From: Digitaria exilis | Taxonomy: Eukaryota; Streptophyta; Magnoliopsida; Poales; Poaceae | Assembly: GCA_015342445.1 (NCBI GenBank) | Contig: JACEFO010002165.1 | Span: 1,178,001-1,242,000 of the forward strand | Length of the DNA: 64,000 nucleotides | Direction: 5' to 3' | In this document: piece after piece, positions 33,901-43,491 of the stretch | How the letters are laid out: each line of letters opens with the position of its first letter | How positions within the stretch are numbered: the first letter of the stretch is position 1 | Notes under the pieces: generated by a model | What the model was told of the DNA's origin: nothing | Databases searched by the model: none | The model's input: only the letters and a program-made list of their open reading frames with translations | Made by a program: the position numbers and the translations under genes

Positions 33901-36900
33901 CAGGTGCTCATGGCACTCCGGCGCTACCACCTCACCGGCCACGTTCTCGCTGACACCCCTGAGGCCGCACGGGACACGATGTGGCACCTCCTCGACACCG
34001 TCGTCTTGTCCTGGATCTCTGGGACCGTCGCCCAAGATCTTCAGGACTCCGTCAACACTCTCGGTGGCACCGCGCGTGCTGCTTGGCTGGCCCTTGAGAA
34101 CCAGTTTCTTGGGCACGCCGAGACTCGCGCCCTTCAGCTCAGTGCAGCTTTCGCCAACTTCGAGCAAGGTGACCTCTTCGTCGGGGAGTACTGTCGCAAG
34201 ATGAAGAGCATGGCCGACTCTCTTGCGGATCTTGGCTGCCCCGTGGAGGACCGGCTCCTGGTGCTCCATATCCTCCGTGGTCTCAACGACACCTTCGACC
34301 ACATACGGGACTGGATCACTAGGCAGCGGCCTTTCCCCTCCTACCTGCAGGTTCGGGACGACCTTGTCCTGAAGGAGCTCACACTACGTCTCCAGGCGCC
34401 CCTAACTCCCTCTTCCTCGTCCACCGCACTTGTGGCCTCTCCGCCGCCACCTACGACTCTGCCAGCCACCTCTCTTCTTGTTGCTCCTCCCGTTGGGCCA
34501 AGCGGGGGTGGGGGGAACTGTGGTGGCCGTCGTCGCCACGGGGGGGGGGTCCAGGCGGCTCTGGTGGGGGACGCCAGGGATCACAGACTCCGCCTGCACC
34601 CGGTGGCCCCTCTCCTGCCCCTGGTGGTGCGCCCTGACCATCCTTCTCCAACCCATGGTCAGGGCGCATCTCTATGTGGCCCTTTCAGGCTCCGGGCGGA
34701 GGGCCTCGTCCTCAGCACCAGCCTGTGGCTCTACTCGCGGGCCCTGCTCTGCCAGCCATGATGTCCTGGACTCCACCACCCAGCCCGGCCTGCCACCTTT
34801 CTGGCCTGGGGGATGGGACCAGGCGGCGCTGGCTCAGTCTTTCAGCACCATAGGCCTGATTCCGCCGAGCAACGCCGAGTGGATCGCCAAGGGGGGGTCC
34901 TCGTACCATACGACCCCGAATCCTGGTATACTTTCTTCCGTCCACTCCTCACCTGTCTCTTGTCCTTCTTGCATCATGGTGGGGAATGGGTCATGTCTTC
35001 CTGTCACTTCTGTGGGCACTGCTCCTGGTCCCTTTCGTCTTTCCAATGTTCTTGTTGCCCCTCAGATGGTTCACAATCTTCTTTCTATTCGTCACTTTAC
35101 TGCCGACAACTCTTGTTCTGTTGAATTTGACTCTTCTGGTCTTACTGTGAAGGTTCTGGCTTCTCGGCGCCCACTCCTCCGATGTGACAGCCCGGGACCC
35201 CTTTACACCTTCCGCCTCCCGTCTTCCGCTGCTCCAACTTCGACTTCTTCGGATTCGTCCGCTGCTTTTGCCACCACATCTACTTCCACGACTTGGCACC
35301 GTCGGCTCAGTCATCCTGGCCACGACGTTTTGGCACGTCTCAGTCGTAGTACAGGTCTCCCATGTACTAGGGCTCCTGATGAGCATCTTTGTCATGCGTG
35401 CCAGTTGGATCATCATGTTCGACTTCCTTTTTCTTCTTCTTCTTCGCATGCGAGACATGCTTTTGATCTTGTTCATTATGGCTTATGGACATCTCCTGTA
35501 CTCAGCATTTCTGGCTATAAATATTACTTGGTGGTGGTGGATGATTTTTCTCGTTACTCGTGGACTTTTCCCTTGCGAGCAAAGTCTGATGCTTTTCCTA
35601 CCTTTCTTCACTTCTTTGCTTGGGTTTCTACTTAGTTTGGTCGCACTGTGAAGGCTGCTCAGTGTGACAATGGTCGTGAATTTGATAACCACACTTCTCG
35701 TGACTTCTTTCTCACTCAGGCGATTCAGCTGCGTATGTCCTGCCCGTACACCTCTTCCCAGAACGGCAGAGCTGAGCGGATGATTCACACCACAAACGAT
35801 GTCATTCGTACCCTTCTCATTCAAGCCTCTCTTCCTGCCCGATTCTGGGCTGAGGCTCTCCATACAGCTACTTATTTGCTCAACCGCCTCCCCTCCACTG
35901 CCATTTCTGCCCCCACTCCACACCATGCTCTATTCGGTACTCCTCCCAGCTACGATCACCTTCGTGTCTTCGGGTGCGCGTGCTGCCCTAACACCTCTGC
36001 TACTACTCCTCACAAGCTCGCGCCCCGCTCGACTCGTTGTGTGTTTCTCGGTTACTCCCCTGATCACAAGGGGTACCGCTGCTTTGATCTTACCTCCCGT
36101 CGTATCCTCATCTCCCGGCACGTCGTCTTTGACGAGTCAGATTTTCCTTACTCCACCTTTACCACCCCGTCTCCCGACCCTGAGCTGGAGTCCCTCTTTC
36201 CGACTGAGCCAGTGGTTCCACCACCATTTTCTATTTATCCTCCCTCTACCAGTGTTCCTGGTCCGGTGTCACCGTTCCCGGTGGCTCCTACCGGCCCGTG
36301 GGTGGCCCCAGAGCCCCCCGCCGCGCCACGCGCGGCCCCGGAGCCCCCCACCGCGCCACGCACGGCACCAACGTCCCCCGTCGCGCCACGCGCGGCCCCG
36401 GAGCCCCCCGCCGCGCCACGCGTGGCCCCCGAGTCCACGGTCGTGCCACGCGCGGCCCCGGAGTCCACAGTCATACCACACGCGGCCCCGGACTCCACTG
36501 CCACGACCCGTGCGGCCCTGGAGCATCTACCGACCCCCCTCGTGCCCCCGGCTTCCCGGCACGCTCCTGGCAGCCCGTGCACGTCTACCGGCGACGGCCG
36601 GTGCCGGGGCCGGCGACGTCGCTCCCGCCACCGCCTCCTCCCTCGGTGCCGCCAACCCGCCCTAGGATCAGCTCCCGCGTCGATCCGGGCGTGTACCACC
36701 CGCCTGTTGTCCATCGGAATCCTGGCCATACCCATCCCATGGTGACACGGCGGGCGGCGGCCGTCTCGCGACCTGCGGCCCTCTCTGCCGTCGCAAGCGA
36801 GCCGGGGGTCTCTCCGGTACCCTCCTCCGTCCGCGATGGAGGAGGAGTACGTGGCCCTTCTTGCCAACCAGACGTGGGACCTCGTACTGAGTTCGTCTGG

Positions 36901-39900
36901 TGGCAATGTCGTCACCGGCAAGTGGATCTGGACCCACAAGCGCCAGGCTGACGGGTCCCTGGAGTGCTACAGGGCTCGCTGGGTCCTTCGCGGCTTCACC
37001 CAGCGGCCTGGTGTGGACTACGACGAGACCTTCAGTCCAGTGGTGAAGCCGGCCACCGTGCGCACGGTTCTCTCGCTGGCTCTCCAGCGCTCGTGGCCTG
37101 TTCACCAGTTGGACATGAAGAACACCTTTCTTCACGGGACTCTCACCAAGACCGTCTACTGCAGCCAGCCGATGGGGTTCGTCGACACCAGTCGTCCTGA
37201 TCTGGTGTGCCGCCTCAACAAGTCACTCTATGGCTTGAAGCAGGCTCCCCGGGCGTGGTACTCTCGGTTCGCCACGTTCTTGACCTCGCTGGGCTTCACC
37301 GAGTGCAAGTCGGACACTTTGCTATTCGTCTTCCGCCGAGGGACCGAGGCTGCCTATCTGCTATTGTACGTCGACGACATCATTCTCACGGTGTCCAGTC
37401 AGCCCCTGCTCTAGAGTATCGTCCATTCTCTGCAGCAGGAGTTCGCCATGAAGGACCTGGGCGTGCTCCACCACTTTCTGGGAGTCACCGTGGAGCCCCG
37501 TCCTTCCGGCCTCTTCCTCCACCAGCGATAGTACGCTCTCGACATCCTGGAGCGGGCAGGGATGGCTGACTGTAAGCCCTGCGCCACTCCAGTCGACACC
37601 CAGGGAAAGCTCTCGGCTGAGGCGAGCCCTCCTGTTTCTGACCCGACGGCCTACTGGAGTCTGGCCGGGGCTCTGCAGTACCTCACCTTCATCAGGCCGG
37701 ACATCGCCTACGCAGTCCAGCAGATCTGCCTCCATATGCACGATCCTCGCGAGGCACACCTTGCTGCCCTGAAGCGCCTGCTGAGGTACGTTTGGGGCAC
37801 GGTGGGCTGCGGCCTCACCCTTCACCGGCCCCCTCCACCGAGCTCGTCGTCTACACCGATGTTGACTGGGCCGGCTGCCCCGACACCCGTCGGTCTACCT
37901 CGGGCTATGCAGTCTTCCTCGGCGGCAACCTCGTCTCCGGGTCGTCCAAGCGGCAGCCGGTGATCTCCCGCTCTAGTGCCGAGGCGGAGTACCGCGCGGT
38001 TGCCAACGGCGTGGCTGAGGCGTCCTGGCTACGACAGCTCTTGGCGGAGCTCCACAGCCCGCTCACCAAGAGCACGCTCGTCTACTGTGACAACGTCAGC
38101 GCCGTCTACCTCTCCACCAACCCGGTTCAGCACCAGCGGACGAAGCATGTGGATATCGACTTGCACTTCGTTCGCGACCGGGTCGCCATCGGGCAGGTCC
38201 GGGTCCTCCACGTCCCGACCACCTCCCAGTTCGCCGATATCTTCACCAAGGGACTACCCTCCTTGACGTTCTCTGAGTTCCGGTCCAGTCTCAACGTAAC
38301 CAGTGGCTAGTTGAGATTGCGGGGTGTGTGTGGTGTGACTGTGTCCTCTTTTTTGTCCAGTCCTCAGCACCGCTGCGTCGGTAGTTCAGACTGCGGGGGG
38401 TGTTGGAGTGTATAGAGGCCCATAAGGCCTGGCCCATATAGAGGCCCATGTAGTGTTGTATATATCTCACCCTTCTAGGGTTAGAGTGGCAATATAGAAA
38501 AATATTTCTCTAACAAAATCATTGGAACACGAAGATGGAACTCAGGACATGCATTTGGGGGCACGAGGGAGGCTTGCTAACTTGAATGTCATGAGCACTA
38601 GGGCTTACAACATCAGCAAAGGTATAATGATGTTCTTGGTTGATGCACTGATTCACTGAATTTACTGTGACCCTTGCAGGCTGTGTGGAACTACGTTCCG
38701 GGTTTGTTTCGTTTTTTTTCTCCGATAATATAGCTTACATTAGTGTTGTTTCTTGACCTGTAGATGCTGCTGAAAGTAATGATGCAATCGCTGATGAGTC
38801 GTATCCTGGCAACACTGCTTTCCGGTACATGATGCTACCAATAAATCATACTGGTTATTTTCTTCGTATTAAATTTTGTTCAGCTTGATGTTTGATATTA
38901 GGATGTGTATGTACTGTTACTTATAGGGTTCAGTCAGGGTCAAATCCCAACAACACATCTGTCAATCTTCGACCAACAATTCAACAGGAAGTTCCATCCA
39001 AGAAAAGGAGTCGATCAGATTTTCATATAAAAAAAGGAACCCAATGGGCATCTTACAATGTCATGACCCAAGTAGCTTCACCCTCTTCAGGTTGTACGAG
39101 TTATCTTAACAAGTCAATTTTACTATACATAAACAATCAAATTTGTCTGCTGAAACCCCTTGTCAAAATTTCCATTTGACCCCTTTTTTGTTTATGGGAG
39201 GATCAATATATACATCTACTTAGCACCGTCAACTTGTAATTATCTATTTTCTGTTAGTAGTAATTAATTCTACACGACTTTCCTAAAAAGTAGGTATATC
39301 AGGTAGAATGACATGTATGCAAAGAAGAAATTTACCAATTGTGTATTGAAGCAGAAAAGAAGTCAACGACTCAAGTAACCTCATGCCAAACAACTTCAGA
39401 CAGTTCAGAAGATGTCACCATTCTTGAAACCAATCCTTTTAAATCAAGTACTGCTATCTGGTATGTGGTGCTCTACAAGTATTCATATAGTATATAAAAT
39501 TCATTAGTATTATGTTCTTGTTTGGTTTGGGGCTTCATGTTGCTCATGTGCGTCTTGTTAAATACAGGGCACAGTCAAGGTCAGGCCCTTGTGTGTTTCC
39601 GAATCTTCAACCAAGAACTAAACGGGAAGTTCCATCAGAACATCCAGTTAGAAATGGAGCATGTTGTGAATCTTACCATGGCATGATCCAAGGAGCTTCA
39701 CACTCTTCAGGTTATATGTTTTGCTTACTTACACCCAAGATCCCATTTGTTTTTTTAGAGAGTTGATATATATTTAGCAATATCTCAGATGTGTTGATCA
39801 GTTGATTAATTGTGACAACTAATTACTATTTATTTATTTAAGCTTCCGAGAAACATGTTGTATTAGCTAGAAGCCATGCATGCAGAGGAGAAACTTACTG

Positions 39901-42900
39901 TTTTCTGCATTCCGAAGCAGAAAATAAGCCAGTGATTCGTTCATTCCAAACTATTTCAGACCGGGGCAAAGATGGTGTCATCCTTGACAGTGATCCCTTT
40001 GATTCTAGTACTGTGGGCTCTGCTCCAAGGTACTTGTTGTACTTGACAACTAATTACTATTCATAATGCATATCTTATTCATAATCAAGATAATTGTTCT
40101 CTTCGATTAAAAACAACATTGTTCTGTTTTGGGCTTTACATTACGGATGCGCATGTCATGCATACAGGGTACACTCAAGATCAAACCCCGAGAAGGTGTT
40201 TGCCAATCTGCATCCAGAAATTCAACAAAAAGTTGCACCTGAGGAAAGGAGTCAATCAGAATTGCTGACCAGAAAAGATACTCAATGTGAATCTTACAAT
40301 GACATGATCCAACAAGCCTCACCCTCTTCAGGTTATAGACAAATTAGCTTACATTCACCTTAGACTCAATTTGCTTTTGAGAGAGTTGATAAATACATCT
40401 ACTTAACAGTATCACACATGTATCAATCTTTTTACAGTTAGTGACAACTAATTACTCATAAATTCTGTGGGTTCTTTTCTTAGAAAATAGTTATGTGATC
40501 TAGAACGTGAAGTTAGTCAAGAATGAACTTAAGGTTTATTTGTGTGTTGAAGCAGAAAAAAAACCGGTGGTTGAGATGACTTCATGCCAAACTGCTTCTG
40601 ACAGTTCTGAAGATGTTGTCATCCTTGACACTGATCCTTTTAAGTCTAGTACTGTGAGCTTCGATGGTCAAAACTCTGCTCCTTGGTACACGATGCTCTA
40701 CCAATATTCATATTGGGTATATTCTTCATAATTGAGTTATTGTTCTGCTTGGGCTTGACATTGCAGATGTATTTACAGGGCACAATTAAGGTCAAATCCC
40801 AAGGAGAAATTTTCTAATCTGCCACAAGAAGCTCCATCCAAGAAAAGAGATCGAACGGAATTTCAAGTGAGAAGAGGAACCCAGTGCGACTCTTACCATG
40901 ACAAGACCAAAGCTACTTCAGCCTGTCCAGGTTGTACAAGTCAGCTTATTGTTTTCCATAAAGCAATTTTATTAATTTCGAGATTGTTACAGAAAACCTT
41001 GAAACAGTAGTAGATCGAGCCAAAATTACCATCGATGTCCCCTCCATATAATCTTTGTATTTAACACATAGTTAGCACTAATAAGCATAGAATTCCTATG
41101 TAGTTTAGAAAATTCCAATGGGGAAGAAACACTTTTCTTACAAAACCCTCCTGTCCTCTGCATTACTAAGATGCACACAGTCTTACAAAACAAGAAAGAT
41201 AACAAACATTATTGACCCACGATCTATCAACTTGACTGCTACCCTGGGCAAAGAACTCCTTGGCCACCTATGCAGTGCGTTGACATGCCACTGCAGAGAA
41301 ATCATGTGCGGTTACCTTATATAGGATAGCCCATATACCGAGCCGGTGTACAACTGAATAGATAACCTGCAATGGGGAAGAAACACTTTTCTTTTCAAAT
41401 ACCAAATACAAGTTAGCTTATGTTCACCCTAGATCCCATTTACGTTATAGAGGGTTGATATATATAACTGTTTTTCATTATTACACATGTACTGATCATT
41501 TGCAAAGATTAGTTATATATCTAGAATGCAAGATATATTCAAAGAACGAACTTACAGTTTGCTGCTTGCTGATGCAGAAGAAACGCCGGTGGTTCAAACT
41601 ACTCTCAAAGATGTCATGACCCTTGAGCCTGAAACAGGGTGTGCTCCCAGCTGTAGAAGTACAGAAACCAAGAAAGAGTACATTTTTGGACCTTCTCCAT
41701 TTGAGATGGGCCTGGTTCACCCAGAACCACCCTTGAAAGAGGCTGAAGCATGCTTCAAGTGGTTAGAGGCATGCTCCTACGCTGACGACCAGCTGAAATG
41801 GTGGGTTTGGTCATACAGAAGCTGTTATTAGTTTCCTTTTATCTAAGTGTGATATGAATAATGTATCAGTTTCTTTTGTCATCGATCAACCAGGCCATGG
41901 ATTGTTCTTGAGGAACCTATTCCAATAAAAGTAGAGGGGTTGTATGTAAAGCTTGGTATGATTCGTGCTGGAGAACTAAAAGCAGATGTTTGTAATCTAG
42001 TCATGCGTCTGTACCACCAGCTAGATGATCAGATTTATCAGGACAGCAGCACTGATGAGCCAAGATGGCGTCACTTCCTTCCAGCCGAGTGGTCTGTAAG
42101 TTCTAAAAGCTAATCCATCACCAGGGAAATTGAATTGGAAGCAGTTGTTATATGCACTTATAGTTTAATTCTGCATGTTTACCACCCGTCTGATTTCATC
42201 ACACTTTTTCTGGCAGTCATCAGCCCTGAAGCATGGAGACAAGATCTGTGAATCGTCAGCGACAGTAAGAACCATGTTCTCCGGTCAGCACATCACCTAT
42301 GATGTTGGGCTCTGCAGGATGGTATGATGGATTAATACTTCTCATTTACTATTGCCTTCCTCATTAGGATGCACGGCTCACAGATATATGGCTCACAGAT
42401 TATTGCGCCGGTAGAGGTGGAGGGTTCTTGGTCATGCTACGCGTGGGATTTCAAGGAGAAGCGGCTCAACATTCTGGAACCGCTCCGGAACCGCAATAGC
42501 AGCAATGAGGAGTCGATAAAGATGAAGCACTCTAAGTCGGCACCCCTGCTTCTCCGCGCTCTCCTGTCCTGTGTATCGCGGTACTGCAGCTCGCATGGCT
42601 ATGATCACCAGGAGTCCAGCACTGACGGCTGGGAAACGAGAATTCTTCAGGACTTGAAAGGAATGCACACTATCCAGTGAGTCATATACATGTCATTTCT
42701 AATAATCTGCTGACCTCCTTTAGTAGTACATCTTAAACACTTTATTCTATATCTGATCTGCAGCAAGCATAACACGGGCATGTACGTGCTGTTCAACGCC
42801 AGAGAGTTTGACGGCAAGGGTCTCAAGCAAACTGTCGGCCCGGTAATTGAGCTAGCAACTATCCAAATGTTACCTTCATTCTTATATCCTAGAAAATTTA

Positions 42901-43123
42901 GCCTGTACCTCAAATGGAACTCCTAGTACAAGTCTTCATACAGGAATCGAATCCGGCGGCAAATCCAGTATGCTTATGTGTGGCCTTGTTGTTGCGTGTG
43001 CAGAGGACGATTGCGAGCCTTCGGAGGGACCTGATGTACCAGATGCTCACCATGCGCGGCAACACCGGCCGCCCTCCGTCGATCATCAGTTGCCCAGTCA
43101 CGGGGCCTGTTCGCAACCAGTAG
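30096..43123 (+). CDS. Ulp1/SUMO-protease-like multi-exon gene, catalytic residues lost, disrupted in exon 5
   Basis: Exons with consensus splice sites and consistent phase: 30096-30905, 31038-31205, 31314-31400, 32345-32506, 32592-32661 plus 38521-38621 (split by a Copia element), 38764-38824, 38927-39090, 39355-39460, 39568-39710, 39921-40029, 40168-40331, 40556-40685, 40779-40930, 41578-41800, 41894-42095, 42217-42321, 42384 (or 42399)-42676, 42764-42842, 43004-43123. One phase step between 31400 and 32345 is unresolved, so a small exon is probably missing. The N-terminal part (FSILAVRRFVDKLSDEQ, HFSAWLCNQL, DVHEVLGVPNSD) resembles the N-terminal region of grass Ulp1-like proteins; the C-terminal part resembles the Ulp1 (C48) fold with its triad replaced. 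A TGA in exon 5 and the Copia insertion argue for a broken gene, unless exon 5 is skipped. The fold is inferred from motifs, not a search. Confidence 0.72.
31537..31692. repeat. perfect 78-bp tandem duplication in an intron
   Basis: 31537-31614 and 31615-31692 are identical by eye, beginning CACTGTCTTTTCTAG and ending GAATATGACTCTT. Identity suggests a recent duplication. It lies in the intron between exons 3 and 4. Confidence 0.95.
32345..32661 (+). CDS. exons 4 and 5 (5' part), before the Copia insertion
   Basis: Exon 4 (32345-32506) encodes a block with MAQFMDSMKQFILSKM and a Q/N-rich tail, ending CCTA|GTGAGC. Exon 5 starts at 32592 after ATCTATCAAG and reads SKSCASSIFGDGYAK, then TGA (32638-32646 region), VGGNE, and is then interrupted at 32662. 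The codon at the stop would be Arg if it came from CGA by a CpG transition. Exon 5 starts and ends in phase 1. Confidence 0.7.
32662..32776 (+). repeat. 5' LTR of the Copia element
   Basis: About 115 bp. Starts TATGGAGTG (the right copy has TGTTGGAGTG) and ends CCTCTAACA. Confidence 0.93.
32959..34600 (+). pseudogene. Copia gag region with one TAG and a poly-G frameshift
   Basis: The frame from 32959 encodes an Ala/Pro-rich leader and runs to TAG at 33625-33627. The same frame continues from 33628 with the Copia gag core (UBN2-like): YNRWRDQVLMALRRYHLTGH, then WLALENQFLGHAETRALQL and FVGEYCRKMKSMADSLADLG, the L....F....G...YC..MK..ADSL pattern of Copia gags. A Gly-rich tail is thrown out of frame at a run of ten G (34540-34549). 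An upstream ATG at 32825 lies in another frame. It would build the particle if intact. Confidence 0.8.
34850..36300 (+). pseudogene. Copia protease and integrase region with TAG and lost catalytic residues
   Basis: In the frame open from 34430, protease begins near WIAKGGSSYHTTPN; the family motif has D-S/T-G where this has K-G-G, so the active-site Asp is missing. The GAG-pre-integrase zinc finger TWHRRLSHPGH...CHACQ (35300-35410) keeps its H/C ligands. Integrase follows: FDLVHYGLWTSP has Gly where the family has the first catalytic Asp. The second (QCDNGREFDN) and the Glu block (SSQNGRAERM) are kept. A TAG at 35633-35635 sits in AWVST*FGRT, where relatives have Gln. The region ends in a Pro/Ala-rich repeat (36290-36540). 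Confidence 0.85.
36290..36540 (+). repeat. APEPPAAPRA-type tandem coding repeat
   Basis: Approximate 30- to 33-bp units (GCCCCGGAGCCCCCCGCCGCGCCACGC-like) encode repeats of VAPEPPAAPRA between integrase and reverse transcriptase. Long antisense frames here are by-products of the repeat. Confidence 0.8.
36836..38310 (+). pseudogene. Copia reverse transcriptase and RNase H, two TAG stops and a frameshift
   Basis: The start has lost the usual lead-in, so reading begins at MEEEYVALLANQTWDLV. Reverse transcriptase is otherwise complete, with GKWIWTHKRQADGS, VRTVLSLALQ, HQLDMKNTFLHG, SLYGLKQAPRAWY and the catalytic YVDD (LLLYVDDIIL). TAG codons at 37412-37414 (SSQPLL*SIV) and 37529-37531 (HQR*YAL) fall where relatives have Gln. 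RNase H follows after a frame change near 37820-37835: VVYTDVDWAGCPDTRRSTSG, SSAEAEYRA and VYCDNVSAVYL are the Copia RNase H blocks, and the frame closes at 38308-38310. Confidence 0.9.
38391..38515 (+). repeat. polypurine tract and 3' LTR of the Copia element
   Basis: CTGCGGGGGG then TGTTGGAGTG. The LTR ends at CTAACA (38515). Confidence 0.93.
38521..38824 (+). CDS. exon 5 (3' part) and exon 6
   Basis: After the Copia element the frame resumes SLEHEDGTQDMHLGARGRLA and ends at AAAG|GTATAA (38621). Exon 6 (38764-38824, 61 nt) encodes AAESNDAIADESYPGNTAF and ends CCG|GTACAT. Joined without the insertion and one duplication copy, exon 5 is 171 nt (57 codons), so it is frame-neutral. Confidence 0.8.
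38927..41800 (+). repeat. four tandem two-exon modules (A/B) within the main gene
   Basis: A exons at 38927-39090, 39568-39710, 40168-40331 and 40779-40930 start (R/W)(V/A)(Q/H)S.S.P and end near Y(N/H)..(I/T)..ASPSSG. B exons at 39355-39460, 39921-40029, 40556-40685 and (diverged, longer) 41578-41800 begin after GAAGCAG and carry E(K/N)KP..., SDSSEDV.ILDTDPFKSST. A-exon starts are spaced 641, 600 and 611 bp and introns are similar too, so exon and intron were duplicated together. A exons are 2 mod 3 and B exons 1 mod 3, so each pair is frame-neutral. Three B exons hold acidic hydrophobic cores like SUMO-interacting motifs: 39414-39425, 39974-39985, 40615-40626. Confidence 0.88.
41117..41395. 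repeat. 24-bp direct repeat bracketing extra sequence in the last module intron
   Basis: CAATGGGGAAGAAACACTTTTCTT occurs at about 41117 and again at about 41372, enclosing about 250 bp absent from the other module introns. TG/CA-type LTR ends are not evident. Could be a small insertion or a repair-type duplication. Confidence 0.6.
41578..43123 (+). CDS. exons 14-19: degenerate Ulp1-like catalytic region
   Basis: Exon 15 encodes PWIVLEEPIPIKVEGLYVKL and exon 16 the GDKICESSATVRTMFSGQH block. Exon 17 encodes EGSWSCYAWDFKEKRLNILE, matching the His-bearing strand of Ulp1-like proteases (HW.L...D...K.I...DS), but Ser stands at the His position and Glu-Pro where Asp-Ser is usual. Exon 18 encodes KHNTGMYVLFNAREFDG, matching (D/N)CG.YVL.Y.E.F.G with Thr for the catalytic Cys. 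Exon 19 ends RTIASLRRDLMYQML...VRNQ and TAG. The splice sites are good throughout. The fold is probably kept as a binding surface while peptidase activity is unlikely. Confidence 0.7.
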
Positions 43124-43342
43124 CTTGCTAGAAGTTTAGTCAAAGCCACTGGAGACTCCAGCTGGCTGATTTGCTAATTTTTCATGCTAATTAAGGAGCT
43201 TTTCGTATCGTCACTTTTGTATCATATGCAATCGGAGCTAGCTGCGCTCGGTTTCTTTAAGCCAGAATTGAACTGCTATATGAAGATCCGCGTGTGCGCT
43301 GCCTGGTGAATTGAAGTGCTGTTCTTTAGCTTAGATTACGGC
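43124..43342. other. 3' untranslated and downstream region
   Basis: Immediately follows the TAG of the main gene. A poly(A) signal was not confidently placed. Confidence 0.4.
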
Positions 43343-43491
43343 TGTGTTCATTGGGTAAAAAGCACTATAGCAGAAGAAAAATACTGTAGCACTTGTTGGG
43401 AAGCGTGTTTTGTGAGGGAGGTGAATAGTGAAAAGTTGTAGTGAAAAATTGGAATGAATAGTGTTTTCTTAGGGAATCTGAACAGGGCCAG
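43343..43491. mobile_element. MITE (GTGTTNTGTGAGG family)
   Basis: The ends GGCTGTGTTCATTGGG and (inverted) GGCCCTGTTCAGATTCCC with the interior GGAAGCGTGTTTTGTGAGGG match the other two copies. The target duplication is not clear. Confidence 0.55.

Larger units (their letters stand above)
32662..38515 (+). mobile_element. decayed Copia LTR retrotransposon inside exon 5
   Basis: Short LTRs (about 115 bp) at 32662-32776 and 38401-38515 differ only at the first bases of the left copy and by one base near the 3' end. The canonical right LTR starts TGTTGGAG and ends CTAACA. The flanks GAATC (32657-32661) and AAATC (38516-38520) are a near-perfect duplication. The primer-binding site TAGTATCAGCTAGG (32777-32790) is a mutated match to the initiator-Met site TGGTATCAGAGC. 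A G-rich polypurine tract (38391-38400) precedes the 3' LTR. The gene order gag, protease, integrase, reverse transcriptase, RNase H is Copia. Four in-frame TAG stops and about three frame changes make it non-autonomous. Confidence 0.95.

Noticed and set aside
36235..36939. 234-codon antisense Gly/Ala-rich frame
   Set aside because: By-product of the APEPPAAPRA-type coding repeat on the + strand.
38680..38703. micro-exon between exons 5 and 6
   Set aside because: CAG|GCTGTG...CCGG|GTTTGT has splice-like borders, but including it breaks the phase that exons 5 and 6 keep when joined directly.
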